Assembly (NCBI RefSeq): GCF_007830615.1
Contig: NZ_VLLI01000016.1
Coordinates: 1 to 64,000, forward strand
Length of the DNA: 64,000 nt
Reading direction: 5' to 3'
Origin: Mucilaginibacter frigoritolerans
GTDB taxonomy: Bacteria; Bacteroidota; Bacteroidia; Sphingobacteriales; Sphingobacteriaceae
The position numbers were made by a program, and so were the translations under genes. The stretch's first letter is position 1, and the number at the start of each line of letters is the position of its first letter. The notes beneath the pieces were generated by a model. It saw only the letters and a program-made list of their open reading frames with translations, was not told the origin of the DNA and did no database searches. Shown here one piece after another: positions 30,272 to 39,869 of this stretch.

Positions 30272-33200
30272 ATGGAAAAAATTTTACTAAGAAAAATGAG
30301 ATGCGGCATTATGCTATTTATAGCAACCATGTTGCTGGGGCTGCCCGCCTACGCGCAAATTCATCGAATTACCGGAACGATCATTAGCGCCGAAGATTCT
30401 AAACCAATGCCGGGAGTAAGCATTAAAGTAAGCGGTGCAACAACAGGCACTGTATCGTTAACCGATGGTACTTACTCCATAATGGCAAAATCAACTGATG
30501 TGCTGATTTTTAGCTTTATAAGTTATACATCACAACAAATTTACGTTGGTTCAAGTAATTCAATTGACGTAAAAATGAGCCAGTCAACAAGTAACTTAAA
30601 TGAAGTAGTAGTTATTGGTTATGGCAATTCGAAGAGAAAAGACCTTACCGGCTCAATTTCTTCGGTATCGGCGACAAACATTGTTGAAGCGCATCCAACC
30701 ACTATTGACCAGGCTTTACAGGGCAGAGTTGCCGGTGTAGTAGTACAACAGGTGTCGGGGCAGCCGGGTGGTGATGTAAATATACAGATACGAGGTATCG
30801 GTGGGTTTACAAATGCACCTCCACTGTATGTTATTGACGGGGTACAAATACCACCAAACGTTCAGTCGCCTATTCCGGGCGAGGGCAGTAATCCATTATC
30901 CACTATCAATCCTTCCGACATTGCATCAATTGATATATTAAAAGATGCTTCTGCCACAGCAATATATGGTTCCCAGGCTTCAAATGGGGTGGTGATCATT
31001 ACAACCAAAAAAGGGGTTATGGGGCCACCGTTAATAAGTTACGATGGCTACGCCGGCGAGCAATCTTTGTCAAAGTATTACGATGTAATGAACCTACAGC
31101 AATATGCCACTTTTATGAATGAAAAAGCTGCCATTATCGGTTATGATTTGAGGCCCCAGTTTGCAAACCCGCAATACTTGGGCACCGGTACCGATTGGCA
31201 AAAAGCTTTGTATAGGACTGCTCCTGAAGAAAACCATAACATATCCATAAGTGGTGGCGATGCCAGAACCAAATATTTTTTGTCGGGTACTTACTTTTCC
31301 CAGGAAGGCATCGCTTTAGGTTCTGATTTTAAACGAACTACATTGAAAGTGAATATTGACAACAAAACAACCAACTGGTTAAAAATTGGCACTAATTTAG
31401 CTTTTGCCCACGTAGCTGAAAACGTGGCAACAACCAATACCGGTGTTATTTTACAGGCACTGAACCAGACCCCGGATGTAGAAGTGAAAAACCCAGATGG
31501 TACCTGGGGTGGTAACGATCCTAATATTTATGGCGCATATGGCGCCAATCCGTTTGCATTGGCATCAATTGTTACTGACTTTAAAAGCAGGTATCAGTTG
31601 ATTGGAAATGCATACGCCGAAATACAATTTACAAAAGACCTGACATTGCGTAATGAAGTTTCGGGAAATTTTGATTTTGCTACCGAGGATTATTTTGATC
31701 CCACTTATACTATGGGAGCCTATACAAATACTACCAATACCGGAACTTCAACAAGTGCGCAAAACTTTTATAATTCAATTACAAATTATTTAACCTACTC
31801 GCATTTCTTTAATAAAAGCAAACTGTGGTTTAGTGCAACAGCAGGGCACGAAGCGCAAAAAGTAAATGGCAGTACAGTTTCGGCAACGCGAACTAACTTT
31901 GTCAGCAATAACGTAACAACGATTAGTAGTGGCGACCCTACTACCGCACTAAATTCGGGTATTAAATCCGATGGTGCACTGGAAGCTTATTTTGGCAGGG
32001 CGAATTTAACCTTTGACGATAAATACACATTAACCGGAACTATACGCAGAGACGGTACTTCAAAAATAGATGTCACCAACAGGTGGAATACTTCTTATTC
32101 AGGCGCATTTGCGTGGAAGTTGAACAATGAAGCATTTTTGAAAGATGTAAAAGCCATTGATGATTTGAAACTGAGGCTAAGTTACGGGTTAGTGAATAAC
32201 CAAAACATTGCCGAATATGCATATGGTTCTACATTAACCACTGTGGCAACAGGGCTGTCGGGCAATTCACAGTTGACCTCTACCTTGGGTAATCCAGACA
32301 TAAAATGGGAAACAACAAAAGAGTACAATCTGGGTTTAGATGCCAGTGTACTTAATAACCGGATTACTTTTACTGGTGATGTTTATTATCGTAAAACAGA
32401 TAACTTATTATTAAGCCTAACCGAACCCTATTATTCGGGAACCTATGCTGCCGGAGGCTATTCGCCCGGTGCTATCCTTGCCCCTTATGTTAATATTGGT
32501 TCAGTTAGCAACAAGGGTATTGAGTTTTCAATCGCAACTACCAACATTAAATCAAAAGATTTTAACTGGAGAACTAACCTGATCTATTCGCAAAACAAAA
32601 ATACCGTACTTGCCTTATCTCCTGGTACCCCGGCAATATATGGCACTTATACCAAAACAATCGTCGGTAGATCCATCGGAGAATTCTACGGCTATCAGAC
32701 TCTTGGTTTATATAAAGATGCTGCTGATTTTGCCAAATACCCTGCAGTTTGGCAAAACGGAAGCGGACCAATACCAATCACACCAGGCTCAGGAGGCGTT
32801 TGGGTAGGCGATGTTATCTATAAAGACAACAATAAGGATGGTAAAATAGATGCCAATGACGAGACCTTTTTAGGTTCTCCTTTGCCTAAATTCCAATACG
32901 GTATAAACAATACTTTTAATTATAAGAATTTCGACCTTACTGTTTTTATGACAGGCGAATATGGCAACAAAGTTTTTAACCAGATAGGTGTTAACGGAAG
33001 TGATCCGAATCAAAACTTTGGTTATTTCGCAAGTGTAGCTAACTATGCCCGTATAGGACTGATAAACCCTAGCGGGTCTGCGTCAGACATAAACAACGTT
33101 TATATTACTAACCCCAGCACAAAAATTACCAGGATAAGCCAGAGCAGCGGCGATCAAAACACCATTTTCTCTGATAGGTATATTGAAGATGGCTCATTTT

Positions 33201-33436
33201 TAAAATGCAAAAGCATTGCTTTGGGGTATAATTTTTCACAAAGTGTTTTATCAAAATTACACCTGAGATCATTGCGCATATATGCCAATGTTACCAATGT
33301 ATTTACTATTACAAAATATACAGGTTACGACCCTGAAATAGGTTCATGGAATCCTTTGGCTGCTGGTATTGACAACGGATATTACGCTCAGCCGAGGGTT
33401 ATTTCAATTGGTGCCAACATTTCTCTGAATAATTAA
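30272..33436 (+). CDS. SusC/RagA-family TonB-linked outer-membrane transporter (PUL 2)
   Basis: 1054 residues: signal peptide ending LPAYAQI, a carboxypeptidase-regulatory-like domain (about 30-105), SusC signature LNEVVVIGYGNSKRKD, plug with PLYVIDGVQIPPN and SIDILKDASATAIYGSQASNGVVIITTKKG, and a barrel ending ISIGANISLNN. It imports oligosaccharides together with the SusD that follows 11 bp later. It is the first gene of an operon that probably continues to 42626. Confidence 0.95.
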   Translation: MEKILLRKMRCGIMLFIATMLLGLPAYAQIHRITGTIISAEDSKPMPGVSIKVSGATTGTVSLTDGTYSIMAKSTDVLIFSFISYTSQQIYVGSSNSIDVKMSQSTSNLNEVVVIGYGNSKRKDLTGSISSVSATNIVEAHPTTIDQALQGRVAGVVVQQVSGQPGGDVNIQIRGIGGFTNAPPLYVIDGVQIPPNVQSPIPGEGSNPLSTINPSDIASIDILKDASATAIYGSQASNGVVIITTKKGVMGPPLISYDGYAGEQSLSKYYDVMNLQQYATFMNEKAAIIGYDLRPQFANPQYLGTGTDWQKALYRTAPEENHNISISGGDARTKYFLSGTYFSQEGIALGSDFKRTTLKVNIDNKTTNWLKIGTNLAFAHVAENVATTNTGVILQALNQTPDVEVKNPDGTWGGNDPNIYGAYGANPFALASIVTDFKSRYQLIGNAYAEIQFTKDLTLRNEVSGNFDFATEDYFDPTYTMGAYTNTTNTGTSTSAQNFYNSITNYLTYSHFFNKSKLWFSATAGHEAQKVNGSTVSATRTNFVSNNVTTISSGDPTTALNSGIKSDGALEAYFGRANLTFDDKYTLTGTIRRDGTSKIDVTNRWNTSYSGAFAWKLNNEAFLKDVKAIDDLKLRLSYGLVNNQNIAEYAYGSTLTTVATGLSGNSQLTSTLGNPDIKWETTKEYNLGLDASVLNNRITFTGDVYYRKTDNLLLSLTEPYYSGTYAAGGYSPGAILAPYVNIGSVSNKGIEFSIATTNIKSKDFNWRTNLIYSQNKNTVLALSPGTPAIYGTYTKTIVGRSIGEFYGYQTLGLYKDAADFAKYPAVWQNGSGPIPITPGSGGVWVGDVIYKDNNKDGKIDANDETFLGSPLPKFQYGINNTFNYKNFDLTVFMTGEYGNKVFNQIGVNGSDPNQNFGYFASVANYARIGLINPSGSASDINNVYITNPSTKITRISQSSGDQNTIFSDRYIEDGSFLKCKSIALGYNFSQSVLSKLHLRSLRIYANVTNVFTITKYTGYDPEIGSWNPLAAGIDNGYYAQPRVISIGANISLNN

Positions 33437-33447
33437 AATTTATTATT

Positions 33448-35016
33448 ATGAAAAAGATTAAAATATATATTTTCTCATTGTTTGTCATTATCATGATAAA
33501 CAGTTGTAAAAAGGACTTCCTTAACAGACCCCCTTTAACCGGAATTACAACAAGTAATTTTTACAAAAGCACATCCGATCTTAGGCTCGCCACGGCGGCC
33601 ATTTATGCACAGCCCTGGTTTGACTGGAATAATTTTCCGCTTTTAGGTATCGGGGATATCATGGCCGGTAATATGCTGCAACCTTACAATTCCGGCCTTG
33701 TTCAGTTCACTACATTTTCAATAACCAGCGACAATACTTACCTTACGCAGGCTTGGCAGGGTTTTTATATTATAGTGGCCCATTGTAATGTAAATATCAA
33801 GGCCATAAACACCCAGTTGCCTGATAGCGTATCTGCAGCGGGTAAAAATGGCGCCCTTGGCGAATTGAGATTTTTACGGGCTACCGCGTATTATCATCTT
33901 GCAATGTTGTGGGGAGCTGTTCCCATTATTGAAGACAATGACAAGCTGATTGCCAACCCTTTAGTTCCGCGCAATAAACTGACTGATGTTTACAGATTTA
34001 TTATAAACGATTTAAGGTTTGCGGCAGCAAATCTGCCCAAATCTGATCAGGCAGGGCGTGTAACCACATGGTCGGCGCAGGGTATGCTGGCCAAAGTATA
34101 TTTAACCAGGGCCGGTTTAGGCCAGAGCGGTACCCGCAACCAAACTGATCTGGACAGCGCAGCGTATTTCGCTGGCAACGTTTGCAATACAAGCGGTTTG
34201 GCGCTTTTACCAAGCTATTACAACCTTTTCAGGACCCAGTACAATGATAATTCCGAATCACTTTTTGCTTTTCAGTGGGCTCCGGGTGTGGGCTACGGAC
34301 AAGGTAATGATATACAGGCGCAGTTTGCGCCAAGCTCAAGCATAGTACCTGGTGCTGGCTGGGGAGGTGCAATCGGCCCAACTATTGACCTCGCTAACCT
34401 GTATACTAAACAGGATTCTATTCGCCGCAAAGCCACTTTTATGCTTACAGGCGACTACTATCCCGAACTAAATGCCGCTGGAGGAGGTTATACCGCTACC
34501 GGCTGCAATGTTAAAAAACACATAGTAGGAACCCCTGCAGATAACAATTCGCCAACCATGGATCGTTGGTCCTCTATTGAACATAATACCGTGTTGCGAT
34601 TAGCTGATGTGTATTTAATTTACGCTGAAGCTTTGATGGGGAACAATAGTTCTACTGTTAATGGCCAGGCATTGCAATATTTTAATGCTGTACGCACAAG
34701 AGCCGGCGTTGACCCTGTTACAATACTTACGCCTGATATCCTGATGAAGGAACGCCGGATTGAGTTGGCTTTTGAAGGCCAGTATTGGTTCGATCTTGTC
34801 CGTCTTTCTTATTATAACCCGCAAGCAGCGATTGCCTCTATTAATGGTCAAACAAGGGAGCAATTTACTTACAATCCGGGCACAGGTGTGTCAACCATAG
34901 TGCCAAGTAACCTGATTATTACACCGGCAACTGCTGCAACATTTACATTGCCCATTCCGGCAAACGATCAGACGGCTGATCCTAAATTATTGCAGGCACC
35001 GGTGGCTTATTATTAA
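33448..35016 (+). CDS. SusD/RagB-family surface lipoprotein (PUL 2)
   Basis: A 522-residue lipoprotein (lipid Cys20, MINSCKKD). The SusD fold is shown by FLNRPPLTGITTSNFYKSTSDL, GELRFLRATAYYHLAMLWGAVPII and the C-terminal KERRIELAFEGQYWFDLVRL. It is the substrate-capturing partner of the preceding SusC. The ligand is probably a substituted xylan oligosaccharide, judged only from the downstream enzymes. Confidence 0.95.
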   Translation: MKKIKIYIFSLFVIIMINSCKKDFLNRPPLTGITTSNFYKSTSDLRLATAAIYAQPWFDWNNFPLLGIGDIMAGNMLQPYNSGLVQFTTFSITSDNTYLTQAWQGFYIIVAHCNVNIKAINTQLPDSVSAAGKNGALGELRFLRATAYYHLAMLWGAVPIIEDNDKLIANPLVPRNKLTDVYRFIINDLRFAAANLPKSDQAGRVTTWSAQGMLAKVYLTRAGLGQSGTRNQTDLDSAAYFAGNVCNTSGLALLPSYYNLFRTQYNDNSESLFAFQWAPGVGYGQGNDIQAQFAPSSSIVPGAGWGGAIGPTIDLANLYTKQDSIRRKATFMLTGDYYPELNAAGGGYTATGCNVKKHIVGTPADNNSPTMDRWSSIEHNTVLRLADVYLIYAEALMGNNSSTVNGQALQYFNAVRTRAGVDPVTILTPDILMKERRIELAFEGQYWFDLVRLSYYNPQAAIASINGQTREQFTYNPGTGVSTIVPSNLIITPATAATFTLPIPANDQTADPKLLQAPVAYY

Positions 35017-35055
35017 CATCAATAGAATTATTTTATTCTTTAAAAATATACATAT

Positions 35056-36279
35056 ATGAAAAAGCTACTTTACAATGTCAATAATTATTTATTGCTTGTT
35101 ATAATCGCTGCTATATTCTTTTCGCTACCAGCCTGTAAAAAGGAGAGTTCTTCTACCGGTACACCTGTAATTACGGCTATCCGTAATTACGTTCCACATC
35201 CCGGCGACTCCCTTTTAAGCAAAGTTGGTACAGGACAATGGGTGGTAATTTCTGGCCGAAATTTAAAAGGGGCCCTTAATATTTATTTTGACGGTGTTTC
35301 CGCTTCTTTTAATGATGCATGGTTCTCCGATACCAGCGCTGTTGTACTGATCCCATCAGTTATTGCATTTCCTTCGGTACCATCGAAAACGCTTAATACT
35401 ATAACCTATGTCACAACACACGGGCAAACTACTTTTTCGTTCCCCATTGTTGCCCCGGCGCCTTCAATTTCAGGCATTTCTGATGAAGACGCCAATCCGG
35501 GCGATTCAGTTAAGATATACGGGTTTAATTTCTTTTTTGTGCAGAGTTTAACCTATGCAGGTTTGCCGGTAACTAGTTATAAGTCTTCAAATGATGGTAC
35601 ATACATTAGCCTGGCAGTGCCTGCAGGAGTTACGCAGACCGGCGGTATTGTTTCTGTTACAACAAAATCGGGTAAAGCAACAACTGTTTACACAGTCCAT
35701 GATTTTGTAACAGGCGTATTCCAAAACTGGGATAGTATAAATACTTATCCCTGGGGATCAAATACGTCAAGCAGTTCCACGGATTTTCCGGGTAATACCG
35801 GCAGTTATAATGTGTTGACTGCTACTAATCTTGCGGCTGACGACTTTGCCTGGTATAATGGTGGTCGTGGAGTAAACATGGGAGCCAGTCAATGGGTACC
35901 TATTGCAGATATTGACAGCAGTTTATCCAGTTATGCCGTAAAGTTCGAAATATCGGTTCCAACAACTACACCATGGGTTAATGGTGCTATTTATGTTGCT
36001 GTAAATTATAGTTTTAATTATATAGCACGTTATACCCCATGGATAAGCAGCACTGGTAAAACAACTGCATTTACTACAAATGGCTGGCAAACTGTAACTA
36101 TACCGCTATCAAACTTCTTGACAAATAATGGTACAGGAACACAAGTTGCATCTATAACGGATTTAGTAGGTGCTAGCGGTAATAATGGTATGAATATCTG
36201 GTACATCAATGACAGTTCAGGCGCGGTTACAGCTTTTACTGCGGCTATTGATAATATCAGAGTTGTAAAAATCAACTAA
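35056..36279 (+). CDS. Surface glycan-binding lipoprotein with IPT/TIG domains (SGBP type)
   Basis: A 407-residue lipoprotein (lipid Cys27, SLPACKKE). After a linker come two IPT/TIG-like beta-sandwich domains (about 40-130 and 135-215) and a C-terminal beta domain of about 180 residues rich in Trp and Tyr (WYNGGRGVN, ASQWVPIAD, ARYTPWIS), likely the glycan-binding part. It fits the SusE/F or SGBP-B position, directly after susD. It binds polymer at the surface and has no catalytic motif. It is followed by a strong hairpin that separates it from the enzyme genes. Confidence 0.85.
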   Translation: MKKLLYNVNNYLLLVIIAAIFFSLPACKKESSSTGTPVITAIRNYVPHPGDSLLSKVGTGQWVVISGRNLKGALNIYFDGVSASFNDAWFSDTSAVVLIPSVIAFPSVPSKTLNTITYVTTHGQTTFSFPIVAPAPSISGISDEDANPGDSVKIYGFNFFFVQSLTYAGLPVTSYKSSNDGTYISLAVPAGVTQTGGIVSVTTKSGKATTVYTVHDFVTGVFQNWDSINTYPWGSNTSSSSTDFPGNTGSYNVLTATNLAADDFAWYNGGRGVNMGASQWVPIADIDSSLSSYAVKFEISVPTTTPWVNGAIYVAVNYSFNYIARYTPWISSTGKTTAFTTNGWQTVTIPLSNFLTNNGTGTQVASITDLVGASGNNGMNIWYINDSSGAVTAFTAAIDNIRVVKIN

Positions 36280-36285
36280 CCAGAT

Positions 36286-36340
36286 AATGCTTATACCCAC
36301 TTACTGTTCAATACAGAAGCGGGTATAAGCATTTTTATAA
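36286..36340 (+). terminator. Intra-operon terminator-like hairpin
   Basis: A perfect 13-bp stem, AATGCTTATACCC (36286-36298) / GGGTATAAGCATT (36321-36333), with a 22-nt loop and a TTTTAT tail. It lies between the binding-protein gene and the first enzyme gene, and would lower enzyme expression relative to SusCD and SGBP or stabilise the upstream mRNA. Confidence 0.75.
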
Positions 36341-36362
36341 CCTCTTAGAACAAAATAACACC

Positions 36363-38072
36363 ATGAAATTAATTATATTTTGCCTGGCTTTATTTTGCCT
36401 TTCAGCTTTTGCTGCTTGTAAAAAAGGCAATAAACCTGATACAACCGTTACAAGTATAGCCCCGCAAAAAGATCCGGTGATTGCTAAGTCTGTGGGTTTC
36501 TTCCTGGACGATTGGGTATCTAAAACTTTTGTAACACCTTTTTATACCGATATAGCCCAGCCATCAGGTAGTGCTACTGTAACTGTAAATATTGACTATA
36601 GTACCGTAATTACAAAGGTGCCTAAATACCTTTATGGCAATAATACCAATCCATATATGGGGCAATTAGTTACGGAACCGACTTTAATAAATAATATTAA
36701 AAATTTATCGCCCAATATTCTTCGCTTCCCTGGTGGAAATATTTCGAGCGTTTATTTCTGGAATGGGGTATTGCCGGCTGATGTACCTGCTAATTTGTAT
36801 GATTCAAACGGCAATACCGTTGCTGCCAGTTATTGGTTAGGCAATAATACAGCCGCCTGGACCTTATCATTAGACAACTATTATGCAGCCCTAAAGCAAA
36901 CCAACAGTACGGGCATTATAACAGTTAATTATAGTTATGCCCGTTACGGTACAAGCGCACATCCCGACCAGGTGGCGGCTCACCTGGCTGCTGATTGGGT
37001 ACGCTATGACAAAGGGCGCACCAAATACTGGGAAATTGGCAACGAAAGCGGTGGTCCGTGGCAAGCTGGCTGGAGAATTGATCTCTCACAAAATAAGGAC
37101 GGCCAGCCTCAGATCATCACCGGCGCCCTATATGGCATCCATTTTAAAGTATTTGCTGATTCCATGCGTAAAGCAGCTGCCGATGTTGGCGCTCAAATTA
37201 AAATTGGTGCCCAGCTTGTGGGTACTAACCCCGTAAACTCGTGGAATTCGGTTGATAAAACATGGAATTCGGGACTGTTCGCCTCGGCCGGTGATTATGC
37301 CGATTTTTATATTGTACACGATTATTTTACCGGATCAGATAATGAAACAGCAGCCACTATTCTTAATACACCAACAACCGAATCACAAACAGTTATGGAC
37401 TGGATGAATACCACCACTACACAGGGTGGAGTTTCATTAAAACCTATTGCCCTTACTGAATGGAATTTATTCACTATCGGCTCAAAACAAATGACATCAT
37501 TTATAGCAGGCATTCATGCTACTATGGTTTTAGGCGAATTACTTAAAAATCAGTTTGGCATGGCCAGCCGCTGGGACCTCGCCAATGGATGGAACAACGG
37601 CGACGATATGGGTATGTTTAATGCCGGTGACGAGCCCGATGGCGTTAGCAAATGGAATCCCCGGCCTGCATTTTATTATATGTACTATTTCCAGAAATAT
37701 TTTGGCGATAGGATGGTGAGTTCATCGGTGCTAGGGGGAAGCGGCGATGTATTAAGTTATGCATCATCTTTCACATCTGGAGAAGCTGGTGTAGTAATTG
37801 TGAACAAAGGCACCTCATCCCAAATAGTAAGTGTCAGCTTAAAAAATTTCGCACCGGGTACCAGGTATTATTATTATACTTTTACCGGCGGAACTGATAA
37901 CGGCGAATTCTCAGGCAAGGTATATATAAATGGTAATGGGCCCGATGGCGCCAATGGTGGGCCTGCAGATTATTTAACATTAACAGCTTCCTCGTCCACT
38001 ATGAATAGCGGTATTAAAGTTTCGGTGCCCCCGCGATCTGTGATTTTCCTGGTAGCTGATAGTAAGAAATAA
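36363..38072 (+). CDS. Clan GH-A glycoside hydrolase lipoprotein, GH51-like
   Basis: A 569-residue lipoprotein (lipid Cys19, FAACKKGN). The TIM barrel starts near residue 75. Motifs: ILRFPGGNISS (GH51-like), KYWEIGNES with probable acid/base Glu228, and IALTEWN with probable nucleophile Glu366, plus a C-terminal beta domain. The best reading is an alpha-L-arabinofuranosidase-like or related endo-acting enzyme at the cell surface, but other clan GH-A families with the same motifs are possible. As the lipoprotein enzyme of the operon, it could make the first cuts outside the cell. Confidence 0.65.
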   Translation: MKLIIFCLALFCLSAFAACKKGNKPDTTVTSIAPQKDPVIAKSVGFFLDDWVSKTFVTPFYTDIAQPSGSATVTVNIDYSTVITKVPKYLYGNNTNPYMGQLVTEPTLINNIKNLSPNILRFPGGNISSVYFWNGVLPADVPANLYDSNGNTVAASYWLGNNTAAWTLSLDNYYAALKQTNSTGIITVNYSYARYGTSAHPDQVAAHLAADWVRYDKGRTKYWEIGNESGGPWQAGWRIDLSQNKDGQPQIITGALYGIHFKVFADSMRKAAADVGAQIKIGAQLVGTNPVNSWNSVDKTWNSGLFASAGDYADFYIVHDYFTGSDNETAATILNTPTTESQTVMDWMNTTTTQGGVSLKPIALTEWNLFTIGSKQMTSFIAGIHATMVLGELLKNQFGMASRWDLANGWNNGDDMGMFNAGDEPDGVSKWNPRPAFYYMYYFQKYFGDRMVSSSVLGGSGDVLSYASSFTSGEAGVVIVNKGTSSQIVSVSLKNFAPGTRYYYYTFTGGTDNGEFSGKVYINGNGPDGANGGPADYLTLTASSSTMNSGIKVSVPPRSVIFLVADSKK

Positions 38073-38201
38073 ATTATTTATCGTAAAAATACACTCGATT
38101 TATGTTTCACCTGATATAAAAGCAACAATAAACAAGTTTACAACAACTAAAAAGATAAATTTTCATGAGTAATTTTATTTCTAACAATAAAAATTAAACA
38201 T

Positions 38202-39782
38202 ATGCCCTTAAAGTATTTTATCTCGATTATTTTATTAACTACCTTTTTTATTACTGCAACAGCACAAAAAAAATCAAATGATAGAGTCATTTCCGTTGAT
38301 TTGGGCGAAGTAAAAGGGCCACTATCTAAAAGTTTTAAAATGTGTGTAGGTGCAGGTCGTGCCAATGAGGGTTTAAGGGCCGATTGGCAAAGGCAATTGA
38401 AGATGGCGCATGAGGAATGCGGGTTTCAATACATCCGCTTTCATGGTCTGCTATCTGATGATATGGGTGTTTATTTTGAAGATAAAGCTGGTCATCCAAT
38501 CTATAACTGGCAATACATCGATGATCTATTCGACTTTTTACTCCAGATACACATGAAGCCATTTGTTGAAGTAGGATTTATGCCGGGTGCCCTGGCAAGC
38601 GGTACCCAAACTATTTTCTGGTGGAAAGGAAATGTTACACCACCAAAAGACTATCAGAAATGGGACGATTTGATTAAGGCCCTCGTTGAGCACTGGACAC
38701 AGCGATATGGTCAAAAGGAAATAGCAAGCTGGTATTTTGAGGTATGGAACGAACCTAATCTGAAAGGCGGCTTCTTTACCGGCACGCAACAGGATTATTT
38801 TAAAATGTACAAAGAAACGGCTATAGCTATTAAAAGCGTGTCGGCCAATTATCGCGTAGGTGGCCCTGCCACTGCGGGGAATGCCTGGATACCGGAAATG
38901 ATTGATTTTTGTTCGCAGCAAAAAGCACCAATCGATTTCATCAGTACCCACGATTATGGTGTAAATCAGGGATTCCTGGATGCGACTGGTAATGCCGGAA
39001 CTGTCCTCAGCCAAAACAGATACGCTGTTGCGGATAACATGCGCAATTCAAAAAGAAAAATTGCACAATCCGCGATGCCTAACCTGGAGTTACATTATAC
39101 CGAGTGGAGTGCTTCCTATACTCCATCAGATCCGGTTCATGACAGTTACCATGAAGCAGCCTATATTTTAAATACGGTGAAACATGCCGGATCCTATGTT
39201 AATTCCATGTCATACTGGACCTTTACCGATATTTTTGAAGAAGCGGGTCCGCGGACAACGCCTTTTCACGGAGGTTTTGGCCTGGTCAATTATGAAGACA
39301 TTAAAAAACCGGCATATTATGCTTTTAAATATTTAAACCAGCTTGGCAATACTGAACTTCGGTGCGCGGATTCCAGCGCCATCGTTTGTAAGGACACCAG
39401 GGGTAATATACAAGCATTATTATGGGACTTTACAATTGATCATCCAGGAGATAGCGTCAATAACCAGGTATTTTATAAAAGGAATCTGCCGGCCAAACCT
39501 TTACCACCTGCACAATTGAAACTTCACGGATTAAAACCGGGGAAATATGTTTTAAGCGTATACAAGACCGGCTATCAGGAAAACGACCCTTATACAGCAT
39601 ATTTCAAGCTCGGGTCGCCCCCACAACTGACGATAGAACAGGTCAAAATACTAAAGCAACACGATAAGGATACTCCTATTGAGCACCGGGTGGTTAACGT
39701 TAATTCATCAGGCAATTTTGACAAAGAATTTATCATCCGGCAGAATGAGGTGTTGTTGATCAATATAACCCGGATTAATTAG
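38202..39782 (+). CDS. GH39 family beta-xylosidase-like enzyme
   Basis: A 526-residue secreted enzyme (signal peptide ending ITATAQ). WYFEVWNEPNLKGGF gives acid/base Glu184 and LHYTEWSASY gives nucleophile Glu301. KPFVEVGFMPGALASG parallels the other GH39 at 23379-25100. The C-terminal 150 residues form a beta-sandwich. It probably releases beta-xylose from oligosaccharides in the periplasm. It belongs to the PUL 2 operon, 129 bp after the GH51-like gene. Confidence 0.87.
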   Translation: MPLKYFISIILLTTFFITATAQKKSNDRVISVDLGEVKGPLSKSFKMCVGAGRANEGLRADWQRQLKMAHEECGFQYIRFHGLLSDDMGVYFEDKAGHPIYNWQYIDDLFDFLLQIHMKPFVEVGFMPGALASGTQTIFWWKGNVTPPKDYQKWDDLIKALVEHWTQRYGQKEIASWYFEVWNEPNLKGGFFTGTQQDYFKMYKETAIAIKSVSANYRVGGPATAGNAWIPEMIDFCSQQKAPIDFISTHDYGVNQGFLDATGNAGTVLSQNRYAVADNMRNSKRKIAQSAMPNLELHYTEWSASYTPSDPVHDSYHEAAYILNTVKHAGSYVNSMSYWTFTDIFEEAGPRTTPFHGGFGLVNYEDIKKPAYYAFKYLNQLGNTELRCADSSAIVCKDTRGNIQALLWDFTIDHPGDSVNNQVFYKRNLPAKPLPPAQLKLHGLKPGKYVLSVYKTGYQENDPYTAYFKLGSPPQLTIEQVKILKQHDKDTPIEHRVVNVNSSGNFDKEFIIRQNEVLLINITRIN

Positions 39783-39869
39783 AGTTTAGCCGATTGCGGC
39801 AATAATGTTAAAACACACGATCAGGACGTCCAAAAACTAGATGGGTAAACCGGTTATCATAAGTAAATC

